The position numbers and the translations under genes were made by a program. The notes beneath the pieces were generated by a model. That model saw nothing but the letters and a program-made list of their open reading frames with translations, made no database searches and was not told the DNA's origin. Positions 31,002 through 38,918 of a DNA stretch of 64,000 bases are shown here, in pieces; within the stretch, counting starts at the first letter, position 1; every line of letters starts with the position of its first letter. Origin of the DNA: Nocardioides jiangxiensis (lineage in GTDB: Bacteria; Actinomycetota; Actinomycetes; Propionibacteriales; Nocardioidaceae); contig NZ_JAUQTA010000002.1 in the NCBI RefSeq assembly GCF_030580915.1, positions 434,001 to 498,000 on the forward strand, in the 5' to 3' direction.

Positions 31002-33298
31002 AGCGCCTCACCGCCCTGCTCGGGGCCTCGGCCGCGCTCGCCCTGGGCGCCTCCGCCCCCGTCGCTGCGGCTCCGCACCTCGGCGACCGGGACTCCGGCC
31101 ACGCGGACATCGTCGACACCGAGACGGTCCAGGCCTACGCCGACGCCACCGGGCGGATCGACAGCAAGCGGGTCTACGAGCAGCTCGTCCTGCGCGGGTC
31201 GGGCACGGTCTCGGTGACCAACCCGGTCAGCACCAAGGGCCTGCGCAACCTCGACGGTTTCGGGGGCTTCCGCGTGGAGCACGGTGCGCAGGTCGCGACG
31301 TACGACCTCGACGAGGCCGGCGGGGTGGTCCGCGAGCGGACCGTCAGCGACCACACGGCCGCGATGCCGCTGAAGGTGTCGGTGCGCTACCTGCTCGACG
31401 GCCGGGAGGTGAAGCCCGGGGACGTGGTCGGCGCTTCGGGCCACCTCGAGGTCGAGTACACGGTGGAGAACACCACGGCCCGGACGCAGTCGGTCCGGAT
31501 CCCCGATGGCAAGGGCGGTACGACGAGGCGCGACGTCCCCGTCGCGGTGCCGTTCGCGGGCTCGCTGGACACCACGCTGCCCGAGCAGTTCAGCGACGTG
31601 ACCTCCGAGCGCGCCAATCTCGCGGGTGACGGACACGGTGGCACCAGGGTCGCCTTCAACCTGGTGCTGTTCCCGCCGATCGGGGCCGCGACCACGAAGC
31701 TCACCTGGGCGGCCGACGTGAAGGACGGTGTCGTGCCGGAGGCGGAGCTGATCGCCCTCCCGGTGAACCCGATGGAGAGCCCGACGTTCGCCACCGCTGC
31801 CGACGGCTACGCCAACGGCACCAAGAGCGGCAACGAGCTCGCCAGTGGTGCGCGCGAGATGGACGCCAACCTGCTCAAGCTGCGCGACGGTGCCCAGGAC
31901 CTGCTCGGGGGCCTCGTGCAGCTGCGCGACGGCGCCGACACCCTCAGTGCCGGTCTCAAGGACGACGCGCTGCCGGGTGCCCGCAAGCTCGCGGACGGCT
32001 CTGCCGCGCTCGACGCGGGTCTCGCGAAGATCGACAGCGGCTCGGGTCGGCTCGCCGCCGGTGCGACGAGGCTGAGCAGCGGCACCCACGACGCGGCCCA
32101 GGGGTCGACCGACCTGCGCGACGGGCTGGCCCGGATCAGCGACGGCCTCGGCAAGCTCGCCGACGTCGACGGTCTCCCGGCTGCTGCCGACGGGGCCGCC
32201 AAGCTCAAGGCGGGCGTGGACCAGGTCCTCGCCGGCTTCGGCGCCGTCGGCACGACGGGCACGTTGCTGGACGGCCTCGCCCGGCTGGAGACCGGGCTCG
32301 GCCAGCTGGCAGGCGGCCTCCAGCAGCTCGACGGTGGACTCGGTCAGGCCAAGGGTGGCGTGGACCAGGTCAAGGCGGGACTCGACGCCGCCGTCACGGC
32401 CGGTGGCTCGATCGACCAGCTGCTGGGCGGGCTGCAGGTCCTGCTCGGCCTCGACTGCGGACCGGTCTGCCAGGGGGTCGTGACCACGAAGATCATCCCC
32501 GGCGTGCAGCAGAGCAAGACCCAGCTCACGGCGGCCCGTGACGGGCTCGGCCAGGTGTCGGCCGGTCTCGCGCAGGCGATCGGCGGGCTCCAGACGCAGC
32601 TCATTCCCGGAGCCCAGCAGGCGGCTGACGGTGCTGCCAAGGCCAACACGGGCGCGAAGCAGCTCGCGGGTGGCATCACCACGATCCGGACCGGCCTCGT
32701 CGACCTCGAGGCGGGCCTCACGGACGCGGTGGCCGGCGTGCTCCAGCTCGACGACGGCGCGGGGGCGGCGTACGCCGGGGCGGGCAAGCTCAGCTCCGGC
32801 CTGGGGCTCCTCGACGGTGGCGCCGGCACGCTGGCGTCGAAGACGGGCGAGCTCGCAGCGGGTGCCCGGGAGGCGCATGCCGGGTCGACCAAGGTCGCGG
32901 GCGGCACCCGGGAGCTCGCTGCCGGTCTCTCCGACGCGGCAGACGGGTCGGGTCAGATCGCGGACGGGCTCCACGAGGCCGCCGGGGGAGCGCCGCAGAT
33001 CGTCGACGGCGCCGGGCGCCTCTCGACCGAGGGTGCCAAGGTGATCGCCGGCAAGGGCGAGAAGGCTGCCCAGGACTACGGCGAGCTCGTCGCGGTGATG
33101 AAGGCCGGTGCGACACGTGCCGACGCCGAGAAGATGGCCTACGGCGCACCCGCGGGTGCGGTCGGGCTGACGGCGTACGACGTGGTGCTGAAGGGGGAGG
33201 ACGGCGCCTCGTCGCGCAACCTCACCCGGGGGCTGGTCGGCGGCGGGCTGCTCGCCGCCACGGCGGGCACCGTGCTGTTGCGCCGCCGCCTGGTCTGA
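30998..33298 (+). CDS. Exported LxxG-heptad repeat membrane-anchored protein (YhgE/Pip-like)
   Basis: A 766-residue protein. A signal peptide ends near APVAAAP (residue 25). A beta-rich region spans about 30-270. Residues about 280-690 are made almost only of xxxLxxG-type heptads (for example LRDGAQDLLGGLVQLRDGA), which form long helical rods. A C-terminal hydrophobic helix (GLLAATAGTVLL) is followed by RRRLV. The heptads match the TIGR03057 repeat of YhgE/Pip and related envelope proteins. One Cys pair (CGPVC, about 486-490) may form a disulfide midway. Likely an extended cell-surface stalk; role unknown. Confidence 0.8.
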   Translation: MKRLTALLGASAALALGASAPVAAAPHLGDRDSGHADIVDTETVQAYADATGRIDSKRVYEQLVLRGSGTVSVTNPVSTKGLRNLDGFGGFRVEHGAQVATYDLDEAGGVVRERTVSDHTAAMPLKVSVRYLLDGREVKPGDVVGASGHLEVEYTVENTTARTQSVRIPDGKGGTTRRDVPVAVPFAGSLDTTLPEQFSDVTSERANLAGDGHGGTRVAFNLVLFPPIGAATTKLTWAADVKDGVVPEAELIALPVNPMESPTFATAADGYANGTKSGNELASGAREMDANLLKLRDGAQDLLGGLVQLRDGADTLSAGLKDDALPGARKLADGSAALDAGLAKIDSGSGRLAAGATRLSSGTHDAAQGSTDLRDGLARISDGLGKLADVDGLPAAADGAAKLKAGVDQVLAGFGAVGTTGTLLDGLARLETGLGQLAGGLQQLDGGLGQAKGGVDQVKAGLDAAVTAGGSIDQLLGGLQVLLGLDCGPVCQGVVTTKIIPGVQQSKTQLTAARDGLGQVSAGLAQAIGGLQTQLIPGAQQAADGAAKANTGAKQLAGGITTIRTGLVDLEAGLTDAVAGVLQLDDGAGAAYAGAGKLSSGLGLLDGGAGTLASKTGELAAGAREAHAGSTKVAGGTRELAAGLSDAADGSGQIADGLHEAAGGAPQIVDGAGRLSTEGAKVIAGKGEKAAQDYGELVAVMKAGATRADAEKMAYGAPAGAVGLTAYDVVLKGEDGASSRNLTRGLVGGGLLAATAGTVLLRRRLV
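31840..33020 (+). repeat. Region encoding tandem xxxLxxG heptads
   Basis: DNA coding for about 400 residues of degenerate seven-residue repeats with Leu at position 4 and Gly at position 7. It is divided by a non-repetitive insert around 32430-32500 (coding CGPVC). The repeats diverge in DNA sequence but keep the amino acid spacing. Confidence 0.75.
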
Positions 33299-33338
33299 CC
33301 GCGTCCTCCCGCGCGGTTCAGCAGGGGCCGCGGGCGGG

Positions 33339-34154
33339 TCAGGTGGTGGCGACGAAGATGGCCGTACCCGGGGTGTACTTGCCCCGGATGTGCGACCAGC
33401 CGCCCCAGACCCGCTCGTGGCCCTCGGGCCACTCCGGCTCCTCGAGGCGCGTGATCCGCATGCCGGCTCCGGCCAGGATCGCGACCCAGTCCCCGAGGGT
33501 GCGGTGGTGCTCGACGTAGGACACGACGCCGGTCGCGTCGTCCACCTCGACGTAGGGGGTGCGGTCCCAGTAGGACTGCGACGCGGTCAGGCCCTCCTCG
33601 GACGGGTCGTCCGGGAACATCCAGCGCGTGGGGTGCGTGATCGAGAAGGCGAAGGTGCCGCCCGGCCGCAGCACGCGCCGCGCCTCCGCGACGGCGTGCT
33701 CGATGTCGTTGACGAACTGCAGCGCGCCGAACGACGAGAAGACGATGTCGAAGCTCGCGTCGGCGAAGGGCAGGTCGGTGCCGGTGCCCTGGACGACCGG
33801 CACGGCGATGCCGGTCTGGTCGTCGATCCGCCGCGAGTGCTGGAGCTGCCGGTGGCTCAGGTCCAGCCCGATGGCGCGGGCGCCCTGCGAGGCGAGCCAG
33901 CGTGAGCACTGCCCGGCGCCGCTGCCCACCTCGAGCACGTCCTTGCCGGCGAGGTCGGGGCCGAGGATGCGGAGCTGCTCCTCCGTCCAGCCCTCCGGCC
34001 CCCAGAGGAAGCCGACGTCGCCGAGGTACTCGCCATGGGTGGCCTGGTACTCGTCGGCATAGTTGTCCCAGTCGGGCCCGTTGGCCCGTCGTGACTCCTG
34101 CTCCGAGACCGGTCGACGCTCGACGCGGACCGGGCGGTGGGGCTGCTGCTCCAT
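33339..34154 (-). CDS. Class I SAM-dependent methyltransferase
   Basis: Cytosolic methyltransferase of 271 residues. Motif I is DVLEVGSGAGQCSRWLASQG, motif II IGLDLSHRQLQHSRR, and the post-motif FDIVFSSFGALQFV follows, the ubiquinone/menaquinone-type fold. The end of the protein (EEPEWPEGHERVWGGWSHIRG) is conserved in similar actinobacterial enzymes of unknown substrate. The ATG at 34154 follows TAGGCT on the minus strand by eight bases, a near-leaderless promoter. It lies divergent from the wall-hydrolase pair. Confidence 0.88.
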   Translation of the reverse strand: MEQQPHRPVRVERRPVSEQESRRANGPDWDNYADEYQATHGEYLGDVGFLWGPEGWTEEQLRILGPDLAGKDVLEVGSGAGQCSRWLASQGARAIGLDLSHRQLQHSRRIDDQTGIAVPVVQGTGTDLPFADASFDIVFSSFGALQFVNDIEHAVAEARRVLRPGGTFAFSITHPTRWMFPDDPSEEGLTASQSYWDRTPYVEVDDATGVVSYVEHHRTLGDWVAILAGAGMRITRLEEPEWPEGHERVWGGWSHIRGKYTPGTAIFVATT

Positions 34155-34186
34155 GGCGCAGGAGCCTAGGACATGCCCAGGTCGCA

Positions 34187-34244
34187 GGGGAGTTCTCCCC
34201 ATTCCGCTGGTTCCCGTCCGCCCCGAGGGTTGGTCTCACCAACC
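34187..34244 (+). promoter_or_regulatory. Two short inverted repeats upstream of the wall-hydrolase operon
   Basis: GGGGAG-TT-CTCCCC (34187-34200) and GGTTGGT-CTC-ACCAACC (34228-34244) are perfect inverted repeats between the methyltransferase start and the hydrolase ATG. They may be operators or leader hairpins. A c-di-AMP riboswitch, often found before such genes, was not recognised. Confidence 0.35.
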
Positions 34245-34274
34245 ACCGTCCACCCTCACGAACGGGAGACTCCC

Positions 34275-35117
34275 ATGCACCGCATCCGGACCATGGCGCT
34301 GACCGCGTCGGTCGCCACCGTCGCCTCGCTCTTCGCCGCGACCGCCGCCCCCGCCCAGGCCGCGACCGCTCGCAACGGCGTCTGCGAGACCGGCGAGTTC
34401 TGCTACTCCTACAACAGCGACTTCGCCGGCTCGGTCTCCGACCACGGCACGAGGCTGGGTGACTACGGCTCGACCACGCCGTCCTGCTACACCTTCCGCA
34501 CGCCCGGCAAGGCCGGCTACGGCCAGTGCGTCAAGAACAACGCCGCCTCGGTGTGGAACCGCACCTCCCAGACGATCCGCGTGTACTACAACAGCAACTA
34601 CTCCGGTGCGTACGTCGACGTCGCGGCCGGCGTGAAGAGGAACCTCGCGGGCACGGCGCTCTACAACCAGAACGCCTCGCACGGCCCGAAGCCGTCGACC
34701 GTCGGCACGACGTACCCGGCGACCAACAACTATCCGTACAAGGGTGCGACCTCGGGCGTGGACCCGTGGAACTTCTACAAGGGTCAGTGCACGAGCTGGG
34801 CTGCCTGGGCCGTCCGCGACCGTCTCGGCGTCGCGTTCTCGAACTCCTACAAGGGCCAGCACTGGGGCAACGCCAACCACTGGGACGACGCCGCGCGTGC
34901 TGCCGGCATCCCGGTCTACAGCACCCCGAGGGCCGGCGACGTCGCGGTCCGCAACTCCGGCACCTACGGCCACGTGGCGTTCGTCCGCGCGGTCTACTCC
35001 GACGGCTCGTTCGTGATCGAGGAGTACAACCACGTCTCCCCGAACACGTACAGCACCCGCCGCACGACCCGGGGTGAGGGTGCCGACCAGTTCAGCGCGT
35101 TCATCCGGCTGAAGTGA
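34275..35117 (+). CDS. Secreted CHAP-domain peptidoglycan hydrolase with N-terminal I36-like domain
   Basis: A 280-residue exported protein. The signal peptide ends near APAQA (about residue 31). An I36 inhibitor-like (crystallin-type beta) domain with conserved cysteines spans about 32-136 (NGVCETGEFCYSYNS). The CHAP amidase/endopeptidase domain spans about 155-280, with catalytic Cys172 in GQCTSWAAW and His233 in YGHVAFV. It should cleave peptide crosslinks or the amide bond in peptidoglycan. ATG chosen by GGGAG upstream. The stop overlaps the lysozyme gene start (GTGA). Confidence 0.88.
   Translation: MHRIRTMALTASVATVASLFAATAAPAQAATARNGVCETGEFCYSYNSDFAGSVSDHGTRLGDYGSTTPSCYTFRTPGKAGYGQCVKNNAASVWNRTSQTIRVYYNSNYSGAYVDVAAGVKRNLAGTALYNQNASHGPKPSTVGTTYPATNNYPYKGATSGVDPWNFYKGQCTSWAAWAVRDRLGVAFSNSYKGQHWGNANHWDDAARAAGIPVYSTPRAGDVAVRNSGTYGHVAFVRAVYSDGSFVIEEYNHVSPNTYSTRRTTRGEGADQFSAFIRLK
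34368..34682 (+). repeat. Duplicated I36-like domain, copy 1
   Basis: Encodes about 105 residues from ARNGVCE to NQNASH. A second copy at 35888-36196 in the next gene is clearly homologous, with long identical stretches such as AASVWNRT and shared cysteine positions. Confidence 0.85.
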
Positions 35118-36208
35118 GCCCGACGTTGAGGATCACTGCACACCGTCTGGCGGGTTCGCTCGCCGCCGCGGCTCTGTCGCTGGGCACCCTCGCCGGCATC
35201 GGGGCGACCGCCCCGGCCGCCGAGGCAGCCACCTCGAGCGTGACCGGCGTCGACGTCAGCGCCAGCCAGCACCCGAACGGTGCCGCCATCAACTGGACCA
35301 GCGTCGCGACGACCGAGGAGTTCGCGATCGTGAAGGCCACCGAGGGGATGTCGGGCAGCTACGACAACCCCTGGTTCGGCCGTGACTTCGACGGGGCCAA
35401 GGCGGCCGGGCTGGTCGTCGGTACCTACCACTTCGCCGACCCGGGCCTGCCCGCCGCCGACGACGCGGTGGGCGAGGCACGCCACTACTACGCCGTGGTG
35501 AAGAGCCGTCAGGGAGCGGGTGTCCTCCCGCCCGCGCTCGACATCGAGGAGGCCCAGGGCCTGACACCGGCGCAGCTGCGCACGTGGGTGTCGTCGTTCC
35601 TCGCGGAGTCGAAGCGGCTCTTCGGGCGGACGCCGATCGTCTACACGGGGCCGTCCTTCTGGGACTCGGCCGTGGGGTCGACGAGCTATGGCGGCTACCC
35701 GCTGTGGATCGCGCACTACACGACCGCGACCAGCCCGCGCCTGCCCGCCGGCTGGACCAGCTGGAAGATGTGGCAGTACACCTCGAAGGCGTCGGTGCCG
35801 GGCATCAGCCACGTCGTCGACCGGAACTACTTCAACGGCACGCTCACCCAGCTGAAGTCCTTCGCCAGCGGCACCAGCACGACGCCGGCCCGCAACGGCG
35901 TCTGCGAGGCGGGGGAGCTCTGCTACTACTACAACAGCTATGAGGCCGGCTCGATGTCGGACCACAAGGCCTCCCAGGCGGACTACGGCGCGACGCAGCC
36001 GACCTGTTACGAGTTCAAGACCGCGGGCAACGGCCAGGGCACCTGCGTGAAGAACCACGCTGCCTCGGTCTGGAACCGCACCGGCCACACCGTCCGGGTC
36101 TACTTCAACTCCAGCTACGGCGGTGCCTACCAGTCCGTCGCCGCGGGCGCGAAGGTGAACCTGAACAGCACCCTGAAGAACCAGAATGCCTCGCACCGCA
36201 CGGTGTGA
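35114..36208 (+). CDS. Secreted GH25 lysozyme with C-terminal I36-like domain
   Basis: A 364-residue exported muramidase. The signal peptide ends near AAEAA. The GH25 domain (about 43-245) starts with GVDVSASQHPNG; the catalytic pair Asp143/Glu145 lies in ALDIEEA, and MWQY and the terminal VDRNYFNG are present. The last about 105 residues are a copy of the I36-like domain found at the N-terminus of the upstream CHAP protein. Start GTG overlaps the CHAP stop, so both hydrolases are co-translated: one cuts glycan strands, the other peptides. A terminator hairpin follows. Confidence 0.9.
   Translation: MSPTLRITAHRLAGSLAAAALSLGTLAGIGATAPAAEAATSSVTGVDVSASQHPNGAAINWTSVATTEEFAIVKATEGMSGSYDNPWFGRDFDGAKAAGLVVGTYHFADPGLPAADDAVGEARHYYAVVKSRQGAGVLPPALDIEEAQGLTPAQLRTWVSSFLAESKRLFGRTPIVYTGPSFWDSAVGSTSYGGYPLWIAHYTTATSPRLPAGWTSWKMWQYTSKASVPGISHVVDRNYFNGTLTQLKSFASGTSTTPARNGVCEAGELCYYYNSYEAGSMSDHKASQADYGATQPTCYEFKTAGNGQGTCVKNHAASVWNRTGHTVRVYFNSSYGGAYQSVAAGAKVNLNSTLKNQNASHRTV
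35888..36196 (+). repeat. Duplicated I36-like domain, copy 2
   Basis: Encodes about 103 residues from ARNGVCE to NQNASH at the C-terminus of the GH25 lysozyme, homologous to 34368-34682. The domain has moved from the N-terminal to the C-terminal end between neighbouring genes. Confidence 0.85.
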
Positions 36209-36226
36209 GGGCAGGTCGCAGCACCG

Positions 36227-36268
36227 GGAGGTCCCGACACGCCGCTCAGCCAGCGAGTCGGGGCCTCC
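36227..36268 (+). terminator. Terminator of the wall-hydrolase operon
   Basis: A 12-base-pair stem with one G-T pair (36227-36238 with 36257-36268), an 18-base loop and a following TTGTTGTTG tract. Confidence 0.75.
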
Positions 36269-36312
36269 TTGTTGTTGCGATCCGCCCCGGGTGCTCTGGA
36301 AGGATCGGAGTC

Positions 36313-36939
36313 GTGGACCCGTTCGCTGCCGACCTCAGCCCGCTGCCCGGCGGCCGGTCGGCGCAGTCGTTCCTGGCCACCGCCGGCGACGAGGTGAGCG
36401 TCGTACGGCTGTGGGCGGAGCCGGACCGCCGTGGCGCGGACGCCTATGCCATCGAGGTCGCCCTGCTGACCCTGCTCCGCGGGATCGTCCCGGTCCCCGA
36501 GGTGCGGGAGGTACGCCGGCCTGCGGGCGACATGCCCGCGCTGCTGGTCACGAGCTACCTGCCCGGGGAGCGTCTCGACGTGCTGCTGCCCGACCTCGAC
36601 GACGAGGCACTGCGTCGCGTCGGTGCTGGCCTGGGTCGGGTGCTGGCCCGGCTTTCCGGCGTCGCGATGCTGCGGAGCGGCGAGTTCAGCGACGCGGAGC
36701 TGGCGATCAGCCCTTTTCCGCCGGGGGAGCGGACGACCGGTCGCGCCGTGCTCGTGCACGGTGAACTGACAGCCGCGCGGATCCTCGTGGACCCGGTGTC
36801 GTTGCGGGTCACCGGGCTCCTCGACTGGGAGGCTGCGCACGCCGGCGCTCCCGGTGACGACCTCGCGTCCGTCCTGCGCTGGGCGCCCGAGCCGCTCGCG
36901 GACGCCGCCCGATCGGCGTACGACGCTGTCTGGGGCTAG
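36313..36939 (+). CDS. Small phosphotransferase (APH) family protein with altered catalytic loop
   Basis: A 208-residue protein resembling the C-terminal two thirds of aminoglycoside/homoserine-type phosphotransferases, with SYLPGERLD as hinge and GLLDWEAAHAGAPGDDLASV as the Mg-binding segment. In the catalytic loop the usual HGDxxxxN reads HGELTAAR, so the base Asp is Glu and the Asn is Arg. The N-lobe is short and no clear ATP-gripping Lys motif is seen. It may be a weak or dead kinase. The GTG start has AAGGAT seven bases upstream (leaderless). Confidence 0.7.
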   Translation: MDPFAADLSPLPGGRSAQSFLATAGDEVSVVRLWAEPDRRGADAYAIEVALLTLLRGIVPVPEVREVRRPAGDMPALLVTSYLPGERLDVLLPDLDDEALRRVGAGLGRVLARLSGVAMLRSGEFSDAELAISPFPPGERTTGRAVLVHGELTAARILVDPVSLRVTGLLDWEAAHAGAPGDDLASVLRWAPEPLADAARSAYDAVWG

Positions 36940-36958
36940 ACCCGGGGGACCGCCCCGG

Positions 36959-36989
36959 TTGGACCTGCGTCCGTGCCCGCGCGTATCCT
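36959..36989 (+). promoter_or_regulatory. rpsA promoter (TTGGAC / TATCCT)
   Basis: A -35 TTGGAC (36959-36964) and -10 TATCCT (36984-36989) are separated by 19 bases. This would give a leader of about 125 bases before the rpsA ATG, with several short hairpins and AAGGA at 37102-37106. Confidence 0.55.
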
Positions 36990-37119
36990 TACGGTTGCAC
37001 CAGTTGTCTGCCCGAGTCCCGGACAGAGTGGACTTCTCGCTCACCGCCTTCCCGGTGGTGGATCGACGGCTTCTGGTGTGCCCGCACGACTTCATCCATC
37101 CAAGGACTACTTCCTTCTC

Positions 37120-38580
37120 ATGACGAGCACCCTCTCGACTGCCCCGGACTACGACGCGCCCCAGGTGGCCGTCAACGACATCGGTTCCGAGGCCGACTTC
37201 CTCGCGGCGATCGACGCGACCATCAAGTACTTCAACGACGGCGACATCGTCTCCGGCACCATCGTCAAGGTGGACCGTGACGAGGTCCTCCTCGACATCG
37301 GCTACAAGACCGAGGGCGTCATCCCCTCGCGCGAGCTGAGCATCAAGCACGACGTCGACCCCAACGAGGTCGTTTCCGTGGGCGACGAGGTCGAGGCCCT
37401 GGTCCTCCAGAAGGAGGACAAGGAGGGTCGTCTGATCCTGTCCAAGAAGCGCGCCCAGTACGAGCGCGCCTGGGGCACGATCGAGAAGGTCAAGGAGGAG
37501 GACGGCGTCGTCGAGGGCACCGTCATCGAGGTCGTCAAGGGTGGTCTCATCCTCGACATCGGTCTCCGTGGCTTCCTGCCGGCCTCGCTCGTCGAGATGC
37601 GCCGCGTCCGCGACCTGCAGCCGTACGTCGGCCAGACGCTCGAGGCGAAGATCATCGAGCTCGACAAGAACCGCAACAACGTGGTCCTTTCGCGTCGCGC
37701 CTGGCTCGAGCAGACCCAGTCCGAGGTTCGCCAGGGCTTCCTGACGCAGCTCCAGAAGGGTCAGATCCGCAAGGGTGTCGTCTCCTCGATCGTGAACTTC
37801 GGTGCGTTCGTGGACCTCGGCGGCGTCGACGGTCTCGTCCACGTCTCCGAGCTCTCCTGGAAGCACATCGACCACCCGTCCGAGGTCGTCACCGTCGGTG
37901 ACGAGGTCACCGTCGAGGTCCTCGACGTCGACATGGACCGTGAGCGTGTCTCCCTGTCGCTGAAGGCGACCCAGGAGGACCCGTGGCAGCACTTCGCCCG
38001 GACCCACCAGATCGGCCAGATCGTCCCGGGTAAGGTCACCAAGCTCGTTCCGTTCGGTTCCTTCGTCCGCGTCGAGGAGGGCATCGAGGGTCTCGTCCAC
38101 ATCTCGGAGCTCGCCGAGCGCCACGTCGAGATCCCGGAGCAGGTCGTCCAGGTCAACGACGACGTCATGGTCAAGATCATCGACATCGACCTCGAGCGTC
38201 GCCGGATCTCGCTGTCCCTCAAGCAGGCCAACGAGACCGACACCGCTGCGAACGTCGAGGAGTTCGACCCGACGCTCTACGGCATGACCGCCACCTACGA
38301 CGAGGCCGGCAACTACGTCTACCCCGAGGGCTTCGACCCGGAGACCGGCGAGTGGCTCGAGGGCTTCGACGAGCAGCGCGCGGCCTGGGAGGAGCAGTAC
38401 GCCAAGGCGCACGCTCGCTGGGAGGCCCACGTCAAGCAGCAGGCCGAGGCGAAGGCTGCCGACGCCGAGGCCGGCGAGGCGTCGTCGTACTCCTCCGAGG
38501 CCCCGGCCTCCGAGGGCGGCTCGCTCGCTTCCGACGAGGCGCTCCAGGCGCTCCGCGAGAAGCTCACCGGCGGTCAGTGA
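37120..38580 (+). CDS. rpsA: 30S ribosomal protein S1
   Basis: A 486-residue ribosomal protein that binds mRNA on the small subunit. Four S1 (OB-fold) repeats run from about residues 35-105, 122-187, 208-276 and 293-362; for example GVVSSIVNFGAFVDLGGVDGLVHVSELS is split across repeat 3. The tail after about 370 is acidic and Ala/Ser-rich. Four repeats is the actinobacterial form, shorter than the six of E. coli. Codon use is highly biased. coaE normally follows directly in actinobacteria but lies 3.7 kb away here. Confidence 0.97.
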   Translation: MTSTLSTAPDYDAPQVAVNDIGSEADFLAAIDATIKYFNDGDIVSGTIVKVDRDEVLLDIGYKTEGVIPSRELSIKHDVDPNEVVSVGDEVEALVLQKEDKEGRLILSKKRAQYERAWGTIEKVKEEDGVVEGTVIEVVKGGLILDIGLRGFLPASLVEMRRVRDLQPYVGQTLEAKIIELDKNRNNVVLSRRAWLEQTQSEVRQGFLTQLQKGQIRKGVVSSIVNFGAFVDLGGVDGLVHVSELSWKHIDHPSEVVTVGDEVTVEVLDVDMDRERVSLSLKATQEDPWQHFARTHQIGQIVPGKVTKLVPFGSFVRVEEGIEGLVHISELAERHVEIPEQVVQVNDDVMVKIIDIDLERRRISLSLKQANETDTAANVEEFDPTLYGMTATYDEAGNYVYPEGFDPETGEWLEGFDEQRAAWEEQYAKAHARWEAHVKQQAEAKAADAEAGEASSYSSEAPASEGGSLASDEALQALREKLTGGQ

Positions 38581-38608
38581 TCCGTCACTGACACCCGCTG
38601 TCAACGCA

Positions 38609-38644
38609 CGAACGGCGGTCACCCTGCGGGGTGGCCGCCGTTCG
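38609..38644. terminator. Bidirectional terminator after rpsA
   Basis: A 16-base-pair stem with one G-T pair (38609-38624 with 38629-38644) and a TGCG loop, followed by CGTTT. It lies between rpsA and the convergent small membrane protein gene. Confidence 0.82.
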
Positions 38645-38666
38645 GCGTTTCCGGGACATGTGCCGG

Positions 38667-38825
38667 TCAGCGCGGGAAGAGCCGGGTGACCTCGCTGACC
38701 AGGAAGCCGTCGGAGTCGCGGAAGCGGTCGAGGGGAGCGGGGCCGGCGAACCGGTCGTTGCGGGCCAGGTGCACGAGGAGGCCGAACCCGGCGATCAGGA
38801 CGAGGAGTGCGAGTACGGTGGTCAT
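38667..38825 (-). CDS. Small single-helix membrane protein, unknown
   Basis: A 52-residue protein: one hydrophobic helix (about residues 3-20) and a charged tail (DRFRDSDGFLVSEVTRLFPR). No family is recognised. The ATG at 38825 is supported by AGAGGAAAG about eight bases upstream; an in-frame ATG eight codons further up is less likely. It is divergent from the GlxA-type regulator, and the palindrome between them suggests that regulator controls it. Confidence 0.6.
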   Translation of the reverse strand: MTTVLALLVLIAGFGLLVHLARNDRFAGPAPLDRFRDSDGFLVSEVTRLFPR

Positions 38826-38844
38826 GGCAGAAACTTTCCTCTGA

Positions 38845-38898
38845 TTCAATTCCTGCCACCAGTGGCAGGTATGCCGTCATCCGTTGATTTCCTGCCAC
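38845..38898. promoter_or_regulatory. Operator: inverted repeat plus extra half-site
   Basis: CCTGCCAC-CA-GTGGCAGG (38852-38869) is a perfect inverted repeat. A third half-site CCTGCCAC occurs at 38891-38898. The extended sequences TTCAATTCCTGCCAC (38845-38859) and TTGATTTCCTGCCAC (38884-38898) are near-identical direct repeats 39 bases apart. The only regulator gene nearby starts at 38919, so autoregulation is likely. Confidence 0.65.
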
Positions 38899-38918
38899 GG
38901 GGGTGCGATGGTGGCGGA

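Noticed and set aside
31840..33020. CRISPR or tandem DNA repeat
   Set aside because: The periodicity exists at the amino acid level (xxxLxxG); the DNA units are not identical and have no spacers.
34155..34274. c-di-AMP (ydaO) riboswitch before the wall-hydrolase genes
   Set aside because: The 120-base region is too short and lacks the conserved core; only two small inverted repeats are present.
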